Positions 17,314-26,209 of a stretch of 64,000 nt of DNA are shown here, in pieces. The notes below the pieces were generated by a model that made no database searches, was not told where the DNA came from, and saw only the letters and a list, made by a program, of their open reading frames with translations. Source of the DNA: Pedobacter sp. Leaf194 (GTDB taxonomy: Bacteria; Bacteroidota; Bacteroidia; Sphingobacteriales; Sphingobacteriaceae); NCBI RefSeq assembly GCF_001423945.1, contig NZ_LMPU01000001.1, forward strand, positions 1,361,971 to 1,425,970, in the 5' to 3' direction. Numbering within the stretch: the first letter of the stretch is position 1; each line of letters starts with the position of its first letter. A program made the translations under genes and the position numbers.

Positions 17314-18096
17314 CTAATTTTTTTTGTGCGAAAATAACCAGGGCAATAGCTCCGGTTCGGCAAATGCACTATCCCAACTGTTGTGGTTAGCTAACGGATA
17401 CAGCGTAAATTTTACCTCATTGCCCACTACTTTTAACCGCTCAGAGATTGCGATTGAAAAGGCCGGATCAACAACATCATCCTTTGCGCCATGGAAAATC
17501 CATAAAGGCACGGTTTTGTATTTATTGATGTTATTAGTGTTGTCACCACCACAAATGGCGATGGCAGCAGCAAAAGTTTTTCTCTGCCTTCTCAACAATT
17601 CATAAGTTCCCATTCCTCCCATAGATAGCCCACCAACATAAACCTGATTTCTATTTACAAAAGGTTTTTTGAGAAAATCTTTTACCACTGCCTGCAATGC
17701 ATGCATGGCTTTTGTAGGCCTGCCCCCTTCAACGAAACTGAAACTTCTTTTGCCCTGGGCATTTGGTGCGATTATTACATTTGCCCAATAATCATTTGGG
17801 GGGCATTGAGGAAAGACAATAATCGCCGGGAAGTTTTTTCTAACCTCATCCTTAAGAAATAGTTTGCCACCGTGAACCAGCTGACTTTCGTTATCGTTTC
17901 CTCTTTCGCCACTTCCATGTAGAAAAAATAGTATCGGATATTTTTTAGACGCGTCAAATTGCTCCGGGAAAAGAACTCTGTAAAAGATCGAATCGCTCCC
18001 TTTTATGTAACTTCCTTTTTCGTATTTGTTAAAATCCTGTGCTTTAGTAGAAAGTACAAATGCTACCAGAAATAAGGTTAGAAATGTTTTCATCAT
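17314..18096 (-). CDS. secreted alpha/beta-hydrolase (dienelactone hydrolase/PHB-depolymerase-like esterase)
   Basis: 260 residues from the ATG at 18096 (MMKTFLTLFLV); a TTG further upstream lies inside the terminator hairpin and is rejected. Sec signal to about residue 20 (STKAQ). Alpha/beta-hydrolase features: FFLHGSGERG (oxyanion region), nucleophile S158 in GGLSMGG, an Asp in GAKDDVVD near 206-210, and H238 in ANHNSW. Family members are esterases or prolyl-oligopeptidase-like hydrolases found beside carbohydrate genes. It lies downstream of the GH3 gene but behind a terminator, so it is only loosely tied to the glucan locus. Confidence 0.82.
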   Translation of the reverse strand: MMKTFLTLFLVAFVLSTKAQDFNKYEKGSYIKGSDSIFYRVLFPEQFDASKKYPILFFLHGSGERGNDNESQLVHGGKLFLKDEVRKNFPAIIVFPQCPPNDYWANVIIAPNAQGKRSFSFVEGGRPTKAMHALQAVVKDFLKKPFVNRNQVYVGGLSMGGMGTYELLRRQRKTFAAAIAICGGDNTNNINKYKTVPLWIFHGAKDDVVDPAFSIAISERLKVVGNEVKFTLYPLANHNSWDSAFAEPELLPWLFSHKKN

Positions 18097-18104
18097 ACAC
18101 AAAA

Positions 18105-18142
18105 TTAAAAAACCCCAGCCATTTTGCAATAGTCTGGGGTTT
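18105..18142 (-). terminator. intrinsic terminator after the GH3 gene
   Basis: On the minus strand AACCCCAG and CTGGGGTT pair (18134-18141 with 18111-18118), followed by TTTTTTAATTTT. It ends the polysaccharide utilisation operon. Confidence 0.85.
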
Positions 18143-18163
18143 AACTAACCATTCTTTAACGCT

Positions 18164-20461
18164 TTACTTAAATGAAAAAGATGCCTCTTTAACATCTCTG
18201 GAGTTTGAACCGATAAAGACTTTAAAGTCTCCTGGTTCTGCTACAAATTTTAAATCTGAATTATAGAACTTCAAATCTTGTTCAGAAATGGAGAAGGTTA
18301 CATTTTTAGTCTCCCCTGCTTTGAAGTATATTTTTTGAAAACCTTTCAGTTCTTTAACAGGTCTGGTGATGCTGCCGACTAAATCTCTGGTGTAAAGTTG
18401 CACAACCTCTTTACCACCAACAGAGCCATTATTTGTAACTGCTACTGTCGCGGTTATGCTTTTGCCCTTCGTTAAGGTATTTGAGCTTAACTTAATATCA
18501 CCATAGGTAAAAGTTGTATAACTTAAGCCGTAGCCGAACGGGTAAAGTGGCTCATTACTTACGTCTAAATAATTGGAGCGGAATTTTTCGAACCATTTGC
18601 CTTCTGCAAGTGGGCGCCCCGTGTTTTTGTGTGCGTAAAAAATTGGCACCTGACCAACATTTTGAGGAAAAGTTGCGCTAAGTTTTCCTGATGGATTTAC
18701 ATCACCGAAAAGGACATCGGAAATGGCATTTCCGGCTTCACTTCCAGGAAACCAAACATTTAATATTGCAGGAATATTTTCATTTTCCCAGTTTAAAGCC
18801 AAAGGCCGTCCGGTAAATAAAACCAATACTACCGGTTTGCCCGTTTGTGCCAGGGCCCTTAACAAATTCTTTTGTGTCTGCGGAATCTGAATGTCAGTAA
18901 CACTACTGCTTTCGCCGGTAAATTCCGAGCCTTCTCCCAACACAGCAACGACCACGTCGGATTTTTTGGCAACATTAACGGCTTCCTTAATCAGTTCTTC
19001 TTCAGTTCTCGAATCGCGTGTATAAGTATTGTTGTGTATGTTAACGTAGCGATGTTCTGCAACCGAATCTGCCAGGAAATTAGAACCACGAGCGGTTAAA
19101 ATTTTAGCATTTTCACCCAAAGCATTTTTCATTCCCTGCAAAACTGTTACCGATTTATCGAATAATGCAGCAACACTCCAGGTTCCATACATGTTGGCTG
19201 TATTATCTGTAAGCGGGCCAATTAAACCAATTGTGCCTGATTTTTTTAATGGCAAAGTATTATTTTGATTTTTTAACAAAACAAAGCTTTCTGCTGCAAT
19301 TTCTCGTGCGGCCTGGCGGTTTTGCGGGGTAAAAACCTCTGTTTCTGCTCGTTTCGGATCACAAAATTTGTATGGGTTTTGAAATAATCCAAGCTTGTAT
19401 TTAGCCTGTAAGATTAATCTGCAGGCACTGTTAATCTGTTCAATTGTAACTTTTTTCTGTGCTAAAGATTTTTTAAGCGTTCCAAGAAAACCTTCACCCA
19501 CCATATCCATATCTACACCTGCGTTTAAAGCCAATGCAGAAACGGTTTGTAAATCGCCCATACCGTGTGCAATCATTTCAGGGATACCTGTATAATCTGT
19601 CACCACGAAACCTTTGAAGCCCCATTGATTGCGCAAAACCTCTGTCATTAACCATTTGCTTCCGGTGGCCGGAATGCCATCAACTTCGTTAAACGAAGCC
19701 ATGATGCTTGCTGCGCCGGCGTCAACAGCGGCTTTGTATGGCGGTAAATATTCGTTATACATTCTAACCTTGCTCATATCAGTGGTGTTGTAATCGCGAC
19801 CGGCTTCTGCTGCACCGTATAATGCGTAATGTTTTACGCAGGCCAGAATCTGGTTGTTTGCTTTAAGATCGCCCTGATAACCTTTAACCATAGCTTTAGC
19901 TATCGCAGAACCTAAAAAAGCATCTTCACCATTGCCCTCAGATATACGGCCCCAACGCGGATCGCGGGATATATCAACCATTGGAGAAAATGTCCAGTTT
20001 ATACCGCTTGCGCTCGCTTCAACTGCTGCAATTCTTGCAGATTTTTCAACCGCATACATATCCCAGGTTGCACTCATGCCCAACGGAATAGGAAAGACGG
20101 TGTTGTAGCCGTGAATAACGTCCATCCCAAAAAGCAAAGGGATTTTCATTCTGCTTTCTTCAACCGCAATCTTTTGAACGGCTGAAATTTTGTCGACACC
20201 TTTAATGTTAAACAATCCACCAACCTGTCCGGCCCTTATTTTTTTTCCAATATCGCTGCTATTCGCCTGTCCGGTGGTAATGTCGCCCGAGCTCGGTAAA
20301 TTTAGCTGACCGATTTTTTCATCGACGGTCATTTTCGCCATTAGATTGGAAATAAAAGTGTTCATTTTTGCCTCATCGGCGGAAATGGGTTTTTTGGTTT
20401 GCGCTGAAGAACTAACGGCTATAGCCGCAAGTAAAATAAATAGGATGTTCGCTTTTCTCAT
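18164..20461 (-). CDS. GH3 beta-glucosidase
   Basis: 765 residues from the ATG at 20461 (MRKANILFIL, signal peptide to about residue 21); an upstream TTG is rejected. GH3 barrel with KHYALYGAAEAGRDYN, nucleophile D289 in GFVVTDYTG and the acid/base region LGEGSEFTGESSS in the second domain; a fibronectin-III-like C-terminal domain (KSITATVAVTNNGSVGGKEVVQLY) completes the BglX-type layout. Next to two GH144-type enzymes it most likely releases glucose from sophorose and short beta-1,2-gluco-oligosaccharides in the periplasm. It is the last gene of the locus. Confidence 0.92.
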   Translation of the reverse strand: MRKANILFILLAAIAVSSSAQTKKPISADEAKMNTFISNLMAKMTVDEKIGQLNLPSSGDITTGQANSSDIGKKIRAGQVGGLFNIKGVDKISAVQKIAVEESRMKIPLLFGMDVIHGYNTVFPIPLGMSATWDMYAVEKSARIAAVEASASGINWTFSPMVDISRDPRWGRISEGNGEDAFLGSAIAKAMVKGYQGDLKANNQILACVKHYALYGAAEAGRDYNTTDMSKVRMYNEYLPPYKAAVDAGAASIMASFNEVDGIPATGSKWLMTEVLRNQWGFKGFVVTDYTGIPEMIAHGMGDLQTVSALALNAGVDMDMVGEGFLGTLKKSLAQKKVTIEQINSACRLILQAKYKLGLFQNPYKFCDPKRAETEVFTPQNRQAAREIAAESFVLLKNQNNTLPLKKSGTIGLIGPLTDNTANMYGTWSVAALFDKSVTVLQGMKNALGENAKILTARGSNFLADSVAEHRYVNIHNNTYTRDSRTEEELIKEAVNVAKKSDVVVAVLGEGSEFTGESSSVTDIQIPQTQKNLLRALAQTGKPVVLVLFTGRPLALNWENENIPAILNVWFPGSEAGNAISDVLFGDVNPSGKLSATFPQNVGQVPIFYAHKNTGRPLAEGKWFEKFRSNYLDVSNEPLYPFGYGLSYTTFTYGDIKLSSNTLTKGKSITATVAVTNNGSVGGKEVVQLYTRDLVGSITRPVKELKGFQKIYFKAGETKNVTFSISEQDLKFYNSDLKFVAEPGDFKVFIGSNSRDVKEASFSFK

Positions 20462-20489
20462 TAGTATTCGTGTGTTTGTTCTTTTAAAT

Positions 20490-22235
20490 TTATTCAACTG
20501 TTTTTACGTCAGTCTTTTTTGAAACGCCATTTTCATTAATTGCTTCAATGCTGAAATAGTATGTTTTTTTCAGATCCATTGCTTTAAACCAATATTCATT
20601 TAAATCATGAATCATGATGCAGTTGTAAAGTTTATCTGGTGCGGTGCCGTAATAAAGATTGTATGCAAAAGCATTATCAACCGGTTGCCATTTGATATAA
20701 GCACTTCGTTTATCTTTTTCGGTTCTCAGCACAATCAGATTTTTAACCTCACCGGGTTTGGCACCATTTCCATTGCCGAAAATTCTTAATCCGCTAATGG
20801 CGAATTTGCCTGTTGGCATATGGATGTTTACCATTTTGATAAATCTGGTTTTTACTGGTTGCTCCAACTCGATATAGTCATGAGGAACATCAGTTTTGTT
20901 CTTGCTTTTATCAACCAAAGTAGTCCATTTTTTTCCATCAGTTGATGATAAAATCTTGTATTGATGGTATATTCCGGTTTGTTTGCCAATAAATTCTGCA
21001 TCCTGGTCTGCATAGTTAATCTGGATTGCATTTACTGTGGCCAAACTTCCCAAATCTGTTTGAATCCACTCTCCATTATTTGCGGTTTTTGCACTCCAAT
21101 ATGTTTTTATGCTTTCGTCTACTGCGTTATTTGCATTGAAAGCACCTAATGTTGAAGAAACGGTTACCGGCTTTTTATAGTTAATTAGCATCCATCCCGG
21201 CCCTGCCGCACCGCCTTCTTTTCTTTCAGAAGGAAGGTAAAGCGGGTAATCGCCGAAGGCGGTATTCGTCCACATCACATCGTCCTTATCAAAGCCTGTC
21301 GGCCAGATTCCTATTCTGCGTTCCCAGGTATTTTTAACACAGATAATGCTCGTAGAAACGTGCCAGTATTGCTTGCTGTTATCTTCAAAGGTTGCGCCGT
21401 GCCCGGCCCCGCGAGAAAAGCCCCCCGCTTTGAAGCTCAGCGGGTCTGATTGTGGCGTAAATTGAGTATCGTAAAACAATGGTTTAGAGCCAACTACAAC
21501 ACCATCGGCATAGCCACTAAATTCGGTTCCGGGTGCCCCGTATTGAAAATAATATTTTCCATTGTGCTTAGTCATCCAGGCGCCTTCAATAAAAGGATCG
21601 AGAAAAGTATTATCCATATTTTCTCCAAAACGCTGCCAGCCATAGCGCCAGGATTCTAAAATGTACATCGGCATTCGCGTTCCGATGGGTTTAAAAGTTT
21701 TTCTATCAAGCTCTACACCATAAACCGGATAGTTGTTACTGCTGCCATTGTACATGTAAAAGCGTCCGTCGTCATCAGTAAAAAAAGCAGGGTCCCAACC
21801 GCCGATTTCCAATGAATCTACCAGCGGTTTCCATTCATTTCCTTTCGGATTTGTACTCATCCACAGGGTGAAATTTTTTGTATAAGTGCTACCGAACACA
21901 ACCATTGTATCGCCGAGGATACCAACAGCAGGTGCACAAAGTTCATCTTTCGTTTTATTCCATGGGCGAAGAAACTTTCTTTCTTCAAATTTCCAGTTCA
22001 ACATATCCGGGCTATGCCAGTAGCCCCATTGGTTGGTGCTGAACAGGTAAAAATCGCCTTTGTAATTGACAATTACAGGATCGGCAGTTGCACGATGCTT
22101 TCCCCATTCCGTAAAAGATTCGAAAGGCGTGTAACCATAATCAATGTTGATTGGGTTGCAGTATGTTTTTTGTTTTTGAGCCGCGGCAATAAAACAAATC
22201 AGCGTAACTGCAAGTAAGAGCAACGTTTTCTTCAT
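20490..22235 (-). CDS. GH43-like five-bladed propeller glycosidase with F5/8-type C domain
   Basis: 581 residues. Sec signal 1-19; propeller domain about 25-340 with the GH43 triad readable as D52 (ATADPVIV), D148 (GGWDPAFF) and E218 (FIEGAWM). A discoidin-like (F5/8 type C) carbohydrate-binding domain covers about 355-490 (VDESIKTYWSAK, EWIQTDLG) and an Fn3-like tail about 495-581. All three catalytic carboxylates are present, so it should be active. GH43 enzymes usually cleave arabinose, xylose or galactose; its place between GH144-type and GH3 genes suggests a substituted beta-1,2-glucan or an untested specificity. The GH144-type gene ends up only 1 base upstream, so they are cotranscribed. 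Confidence 0.82.
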   Translation of the reverse strand: MKKTLLLLAVTLICFIAAAQKQKTYCNPINIDYGYTPFESFTEWGKHRATADPVIVNYKGDFYLFSTNQWGYWHSPDMLNWKFEERKFLRPWNKTKDELCAPAVGILGDTMVVFGSTYTKNFTLWMSTNPKGNEWKPLVDSLEIGGWDPAFFTDDDGRFYMYNGSSNNYPVYGVELDRKTFKPIGTRMPMYILESWRYGWQRFGENMDNTFLDPFIEGAWMTKHNGKYYFQYGAPGTEFSGYADGVVVGSKPLFYDTQFTPQSDPLSFKAGGFSRGAGHGATFEDNSKQYWHVSTSIICVKNTWERRIGIWPTGFDKDDVMWTNTAFGDYPLYLPSERKEGGAAGPGWMLINYKKPVTVSSTLGAFNANNAVDESIKTYWSAKTANNGEWIQTDLGSLATVNAIQINYADQDAEFIGKQTGIYHQYKILSSTDGKKWTTLVDKSKNKTDVPHDYIELEQPVKTRFIKMVNIHMPTGKFAISGLRIFGNGNGAKPGEVKNLIVLRTEKDKRSAYIKWQPVDNAFAYNLYYGTAPDKLYNCIMIHDLNEYWFKAMDLKKTYYFSIEAINENGVSKKTDVKTVE

Positions 22236-22236
22236 G

Positions 22237-23607
22237 CTATTTTTTTAATGTTGGGTGCTCAAATCCGAGTTTTGTTAAACCATTTTTTACATCCTGGTTT
22301 TGCATAAATAACTTCCAAAGCAAACCAGATCTATGGTTTTCTATCATCACAACCATTGGTCCCTGGTCTATTCCTAGATATCTTTTTGGATACCAATTGT
22401 CGGTTTCAGAATAAGCATCATAAAAACCGTATTTCCCCCAAACTTTATCACCTAAATCTTCGTAAAGATGCCTGATAAATTTTATAGATTCTTTTGGTGT
22501 ATATGGAATTGACGAAATTGCCGCTGTGGGCGAAATCACACCAAAATCTTCCTGAGGATTGTGCGCTGCGTAGCCTTTAACCGAGTAACTTGCTGTTAAG
22601 CCCCAGCTGTTTTGGCCGTAACCTTTAAAATGTTTAGGGTTGGCAACACAATAATCGTGGATGGCGAGCGTATGGTTAACGTTGTTCTCCCAGTAATCAG
22701 CGTAGCTGTCTTTTAAGCCCTTCGGATTTAAACCCAAGTATGAGTAATGGGCCCAAAATAACGGTCCGACCGAATTTTTTTGCCCCTGGTAGTCCATTGT
22801 GAATGGATGGCCATACACACTAAATTTTGCTTTAATTTCACCGTTTCTGCCCCAGCCTTCGTGGTAAACTTCTGCAGGTATGGTATGTGTAGGAGAGGCC
22901 GCCGCCATTACATACATAATTAAGCATTCGTTGTAACCTTTAACCGGGAAATTCATTTCCCAGGCATATTCCGGCGACCAGTGCCAGTAAAGCACATTTT
23001 GTCCGCCATTGCGATACCAGCTGAAATCGATACCCCGAAAAAGTTCATTAGCTTTTTCAGAAAGCATTTTTTCTTGTGATGTTCCGTTTTTGTAATACTC
23101 TTTTATGCAAATTAATGCCTGGGCAACGAAGGAAGTTTCTACCAAATCGCCGCCGTTGTCTTTCTTACCGAACGGACGAACTTTACCACTGCGCCCTTCT
23201 ATCCAGTGTGGCCAGGCGCCATGGAAACGATCTGCTTTTTCAAGGAAAGTCAAGATTTTGTTTAAACGCTCAAAACCCTGTTGTTTAGTTACATAGCCTC
23301 TATCTATTCCACTCAAAATAGCCATTAAACCGAAGCCGGTAGAACCTGTTGCAACCGTACCTTTATCGTTGTCGGGGTAAATGTTATCTGCGTGATACCG
23401 CTCCCGGCCGGCGCCAGAGTTGGGTTCAGCGCCATCCCAAAAGTACTGGAAGGTTTGTTTTTGAACTACATCAAGCAAAGCATCGTCTGATAAACCTTTT
23501 TTAATTGGAGGTGCAGTTTTTATCGTTTCAAAGGTTTGTGCATTGGTTGTGCATTGAATACCCGAGGTAATTAAAATAACGAAAAGAGATCTGAATATAA
23601 ATTTCAT
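22237..23607 (-). CDS. GH144-type glucoamylase-like enzyme (beta-1,2-glucanase/sophorohydrolase family)
   Basis: 456 residues. Signal peptide to about residue 23, then an (alpha/alpha)6 domain of the Glycoamylase (PF10091) type opening ALLDVVQKQTFQYFWDG. The acidic motif KDNGGDLVE gives D150, D154 and E157, with E227 in KGYNECLIMY; the spacing D-x3-D-x2-E with a Glu about 70 residues later matches the key acids of the Chitinophaga pinensis endo-beta-1,2-glucanase that founded GH144 (from memory). NCBI-style names call it glucoamylase, which is probably wrong about the linkage. No lipobox, so it is periplasmic or exported. It is a paralogue of the gene just upstream. Confidence 0.85.
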   Translation of the reverse strand: MKFIFRSLFVILITSGIQCTTNAQTFETIKTAPPIKKGLSDDALLDVVQKQTFQYFWDGAEPNSGAGRERYHADNIYPDNDKGTVATGSTGFGLMAILSGIDRGYVTKQQGFERLNKILTFLEKADRFHGAWPHWIEGRSGKVRPFGKKDNGGDLVETSFVAQALICIKEYYKNGTSQEKMLSEKANELFRGIDFSWYRNGGQNVLYWHWSPEYAWEMNFPVKGYNECLIMYVMAAASPTHTIPAEVYHEGWGRNGEIKAKFSVYGHPFTMDYQGQKNSVGPLFWAHYSYLGLNPKGLKDSYADYWENNVNHTLAIHDYCVANPKHFKGYGQNSWGLTASYSVKGYAAHNPQEDFGVISPTAAISSIPYTPKESIKFIRHLYEDLGDKVWGKYGFYDAYSETDNWYPKRYLGIDQGPMVVMIENHRSGLLWKLFMQNQDVKNGLTKLGFEHPTLKK

Positions 23608-23622
23608 TTGGTAGAAGGTATT

Positions 23623-25290
23623 TTAAAGGTTTGGACTACTGAAACCTAAATTACGCATCCCGGTCTTTACTTCAGGAGCACTCATGAATAGATTCCAGAT
23701 TAAATTTGTACGGTAATTTTCTATCATGACAATAATTGGTCCCTGGTCTATAGCAAGAGCAGATGAAGCAAACCACTGATCCTGCAGAGAAAAGGCATCA
23801 TAGAAGCCATAATCGCCCCAGGTTTTATTGCCAAGTTTGTAATAGAAATATTTTAGCGCCTGCATAGATTCAGTAGGTGTGTATGGGAAAGATGAAAGTG
23901 CTGCAGTAGGGGCAATAACGCCCACATCATTACCTGGCGCACTTGCTGTATAGCCTCCCTTAATGTCGCTTGCGGTTAAACCCCAACAGTTCGGTCCATA
24001 GCCATAATATGCCAGTGGGTTTGCAACGCAGTAGTTATAATTGATTTGAGTGTGGGCTTTGGTTTGGGTCTCATAATTTGCATAGGCGTCCGTCAATCCC
24101 TTCGGGTTGATGCCCATAAATGAATAATGCGAGAAAAATAACGGACCGCCATTGGCTGGCCCTAATGGAAGTTGAACGCCGTAATAGGTATTTCCGTTTT
24201 TCATGCCACCATTCTGAGCCCAACCGGCATCATAAACAGTTTTTGGAATTGAAAAAGTAGGCGAGGCAGCAGCCATGACATAAGTAACCAGACACTCGTT
24301 CCAGCCTTTTATTGGCAAATTCATATCCCAGTTATAATTTGGGCTCCAATGCCAGTAAAGTGTGCTACTGTTATCTTTACGATACCAGCTCCATTCTACA
24401 CCATTGTAAATGTTGTTGATATCAGCTCTTAAAGCGGTTTCGTTGCCGTCTGCGCCGTTAAAAAACTGACGGGCAGTTATCAACCCTGCCATCAGATAAG
24501 ATGTTTCTACCAAATCTCCACCGTTATCTTTTGTACTAAAAGGAATAACTTTTCCAGTATTTCCATCTAGCCAGTGTGGATAAGCGCCGTGGAATCGTTC
24601 AGCAGTTTTCAGGAAAGCGACCATCTTTTGCAGCCTCGCCAAACCATCGGCACGGCTAATGAAATTCCGGCTAATGCCCGTAACTATGGCCATTATACCA
24701 AATCCAGAACCGCCGGAAGTAACCGTGTTGCCAGCGGTATTCCGTTCGCGTGCCAGTCCGCTTGTTGGGTGACCAAAATCCCAAAAATATTTAAAGGTTT
24801 GTTTTTGAACCAGGGTTAGCAATTCGTCATCGCTTATTCTGGCAAATTTATCGGTCTCATCAATTGCTGTAATTAAGTTAACGGCAACACTGCTCTGAAG
24901 CTTACTTCCTGTTTTCGACAGTAGATTTGTTGTGGCCGTTAAAGTATATTTTGTAATGGGTTGTAAAGCCGCAGTTGGGGTAATCACAACCGTATTATCG
25001 TTGTTTTCTAAAGTTGAGGTAAAGGGAATTGCCGTTCCTGCTGCGTCGGTAAATGTAACGTTGCCGGCAACGGAAGAAAGATTGATAGGAGATGAAAAGG
25101 TTATTTTAACGACAGGTGAATTGTTTAATCCATAGTAAGTAAAGCCGGTAAAAGTGCCGTTTACTTTCAAGTCGGAGAACGAAAAAGACGTGGGTGTAAC
25201 AGGTGGATCGACTGGTGTTGGCGTACTTCCTTTTTTGCATCCAAAAACAAAAAGTAAGACAACCATTAAATAAGGAAATGTTTTTGTCAT
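23623..25290 (-). CDS. GH144-type lipoprotein enzyme with N-terminal Ig-like domain
   Basis: 555 residues. Lipobox ending at C18 (LLFVFGCKKG), a Pro/Thr linker, an Ig-like (Big_5) domain at about 36-143, then the same GH144-type catalytic domain as the next gene (D255, D259, E262 in KDNGGDLVE; E332 in KGWNECLVTY). The lipid anchor and spacer suggest a surface enzyme that cuts long beta-1,2-glucan before import, while the soluble paralogue works in the periplasm (inference from the usual division of labour in Sus-like systems). It is preceded by a terminator-like hairpin that sets it apart from the SusC/SusD genes. Confidence 0.85.
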   Translation of the reverse strand: MTKTFPYLMVVLLFVFGCKKGSTPTPVDPPVTPTSFSFSDLKVNGTFTGFTYYGLNNSPVVKITFSSPINLSSVAGNVTFTDAAGTAIPFTSTLENNDNTVVITPTAALQPITKYTLTATTNLLSKTGSKLQSSVAVNLITAIDETDKFARISDDELLTLVQKQTFKYFWDFGHPTSGLARERNTAGNTVTSGGSGFGIMAIVTGISRNFISRADGLARLQKMVAFLKTAERFHGAYPHWLDGNTGKVIPFSTKDNGGDLVETSYLMAGLITARQFFNGADGNETALRADINNIYNGVEWSWYRKDNSSTLYWHWSPNYNWDMNLPIKGWNECLVTYVMAAASPTFSIPKTVYDAGWAQNGGMKNGNTYYGVQLPLGPANGGPLFFSHYSFMGINPKGLTDAYANYETQTKAHTQINYNYCVANPLAYYGYGPNCWGLTASDIKGGYTASAPGNDVGVIAPTAALSSFPYTPTESMQALKYFYYKLGNKTWGDYGFYDAFSLQDQWFASSALAIDQGPIIVMIENYRTNLIWNLFMSAPEVKTGMRNLGFSSPNL

Positions 25291-25301
25291 CGTGTAGAAT
25301 T

Positions 25302-25334
25302 AAAAAGGGTTGTCAATTTTGACAACCCTTTATT
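25302..25334 (-). terminator. terminator-like hairpin inside the glucan locus
   Basis: AAAGGGTTGTCAA and TTGACAACCCTTT form a long stem (about 25304-25331) and on the minus strand are followed by TTTTTAATT. It lies between the LamG lipoprotein gene and the lipoprotein GH144-type gene, only about 11 bases before the latter's ATG, so it probably lowers expression of the enzymes relative to SusC/SusD. Confidence 0.75.
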
Positions 25335-25367
25335 GTTTAATTGCCTTCAGCTTGAGTAATAAAAGAA

Positions 25368-26192
25368 TTATTTGCCTCTTGCTTCTAATTTCGAAAGGTA
25401 TCCAACTTCTTCGTCAGATAATGCTTTATTGTACAACCTAACCTCATCAATCTGGCCGGTTAAGAAACTAGCCCAGTCTTGTTTACCCGTGCCTGTTGTT
25501 TGGCTTGGATTGGTTTGGAATTGAACCGTTCCGAAAACCAGATTACCTGAATTGGTAAAAGCTAACGGACCAGTTAAGCCAGTAACTGTACCAGCGCTAA
25601 CTCTCGAACCATTTACATAAACTTTAACCGAACCTGTAGTTGCATCGTAAGAAATGGCTAAAGCTGTCCATTTTCCGAAAAGGTTTAATACATTATCGGC
25701 AGCGTAAGTTTTATCGCCGCCTTTGTTAATGTGGATTCTTAATTTTCCATTTTCGTTGGTACTTCCGTTTTCCACGAAGACTTCAATATTTCCCCAGAAT
25801 TCAGATTTGTTTGAAAGGCTGAATAAACCAACAATACCATTTGAAGGTGGCGGCGTGTTAATCCACTCTGTTAAGGTGAAACTTGTAAGCCCCGTTACTT
25901 TTGCAGATGGCGCACTAAGCACATAGCTATTGGCAGCGCCTTGTAGAGATTTACCTTTGATGCCTGTTCCAAAACTCGTTCCAGTGTTAGTTCCTCCACC
26001 GTTTGATACGCTATCAACCAAACTTCCGTCGAAAGCCCAGTAAGCAGCTAAACTGCTGGGCGCAACTTGTTTTGCACTGGTGTAACCACCAATATTTAAA
26101 GCTGGCGCATAACTAGACGGCTCAAATTCTTTTTGGCAAGATGATAAGCCCAGGGCTACAGCAGCCATCAATAAAAAATATTTTGTTTTCAT
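25368..26192 (-). CDS. LamG/concanavalin-like lipoprotein, probable surface glycan-binding protein
   Basis: 274 residues. Lipobox ending at C19 (GLSSCQKEF), a short linker, then a LamG-like jelly-roll (AAYWAFDGSLVDSVSNGG ... DEVRLYNKALSDEEV, a very typical close). No catalytic glycosidase motifs. It occupies the position right after SusD where Bacteroidetes loci put a SusE/F-like surface glycan-binding lipoprotein; 17 bases separate it from susD. Role by position: capture of glucan at the cell surface. Confidence 0.8.
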   Translation of the reverse strand: MKTKYFLLMAAVALGLSSCQKEFEPSSYAPALNIGGYTSAKQVAPSSLAAYWAFDGSLVDSVSNGGGTNTGTSFGTGIKGKSLQGAANSYVLSAPSAKVTGLTSFTLTEWINTPPPSNGIVGLFSLSNKSEFWGNIEVFVENGSTNENGKLRIHINKGGDKTYAADNVLNLFGKWTALAISYDATTGSVKVYVNGSRVSAGTVTGLTGPLAFTNSGNLVFGTVQFQTNPSQTTGTGKQDWASFLTGQIDEVRLYNKALSDEEVGYLSKLEARGK

Positions 26193-26209
26193 TTTTTTAA
26201 ATTAAGCGA

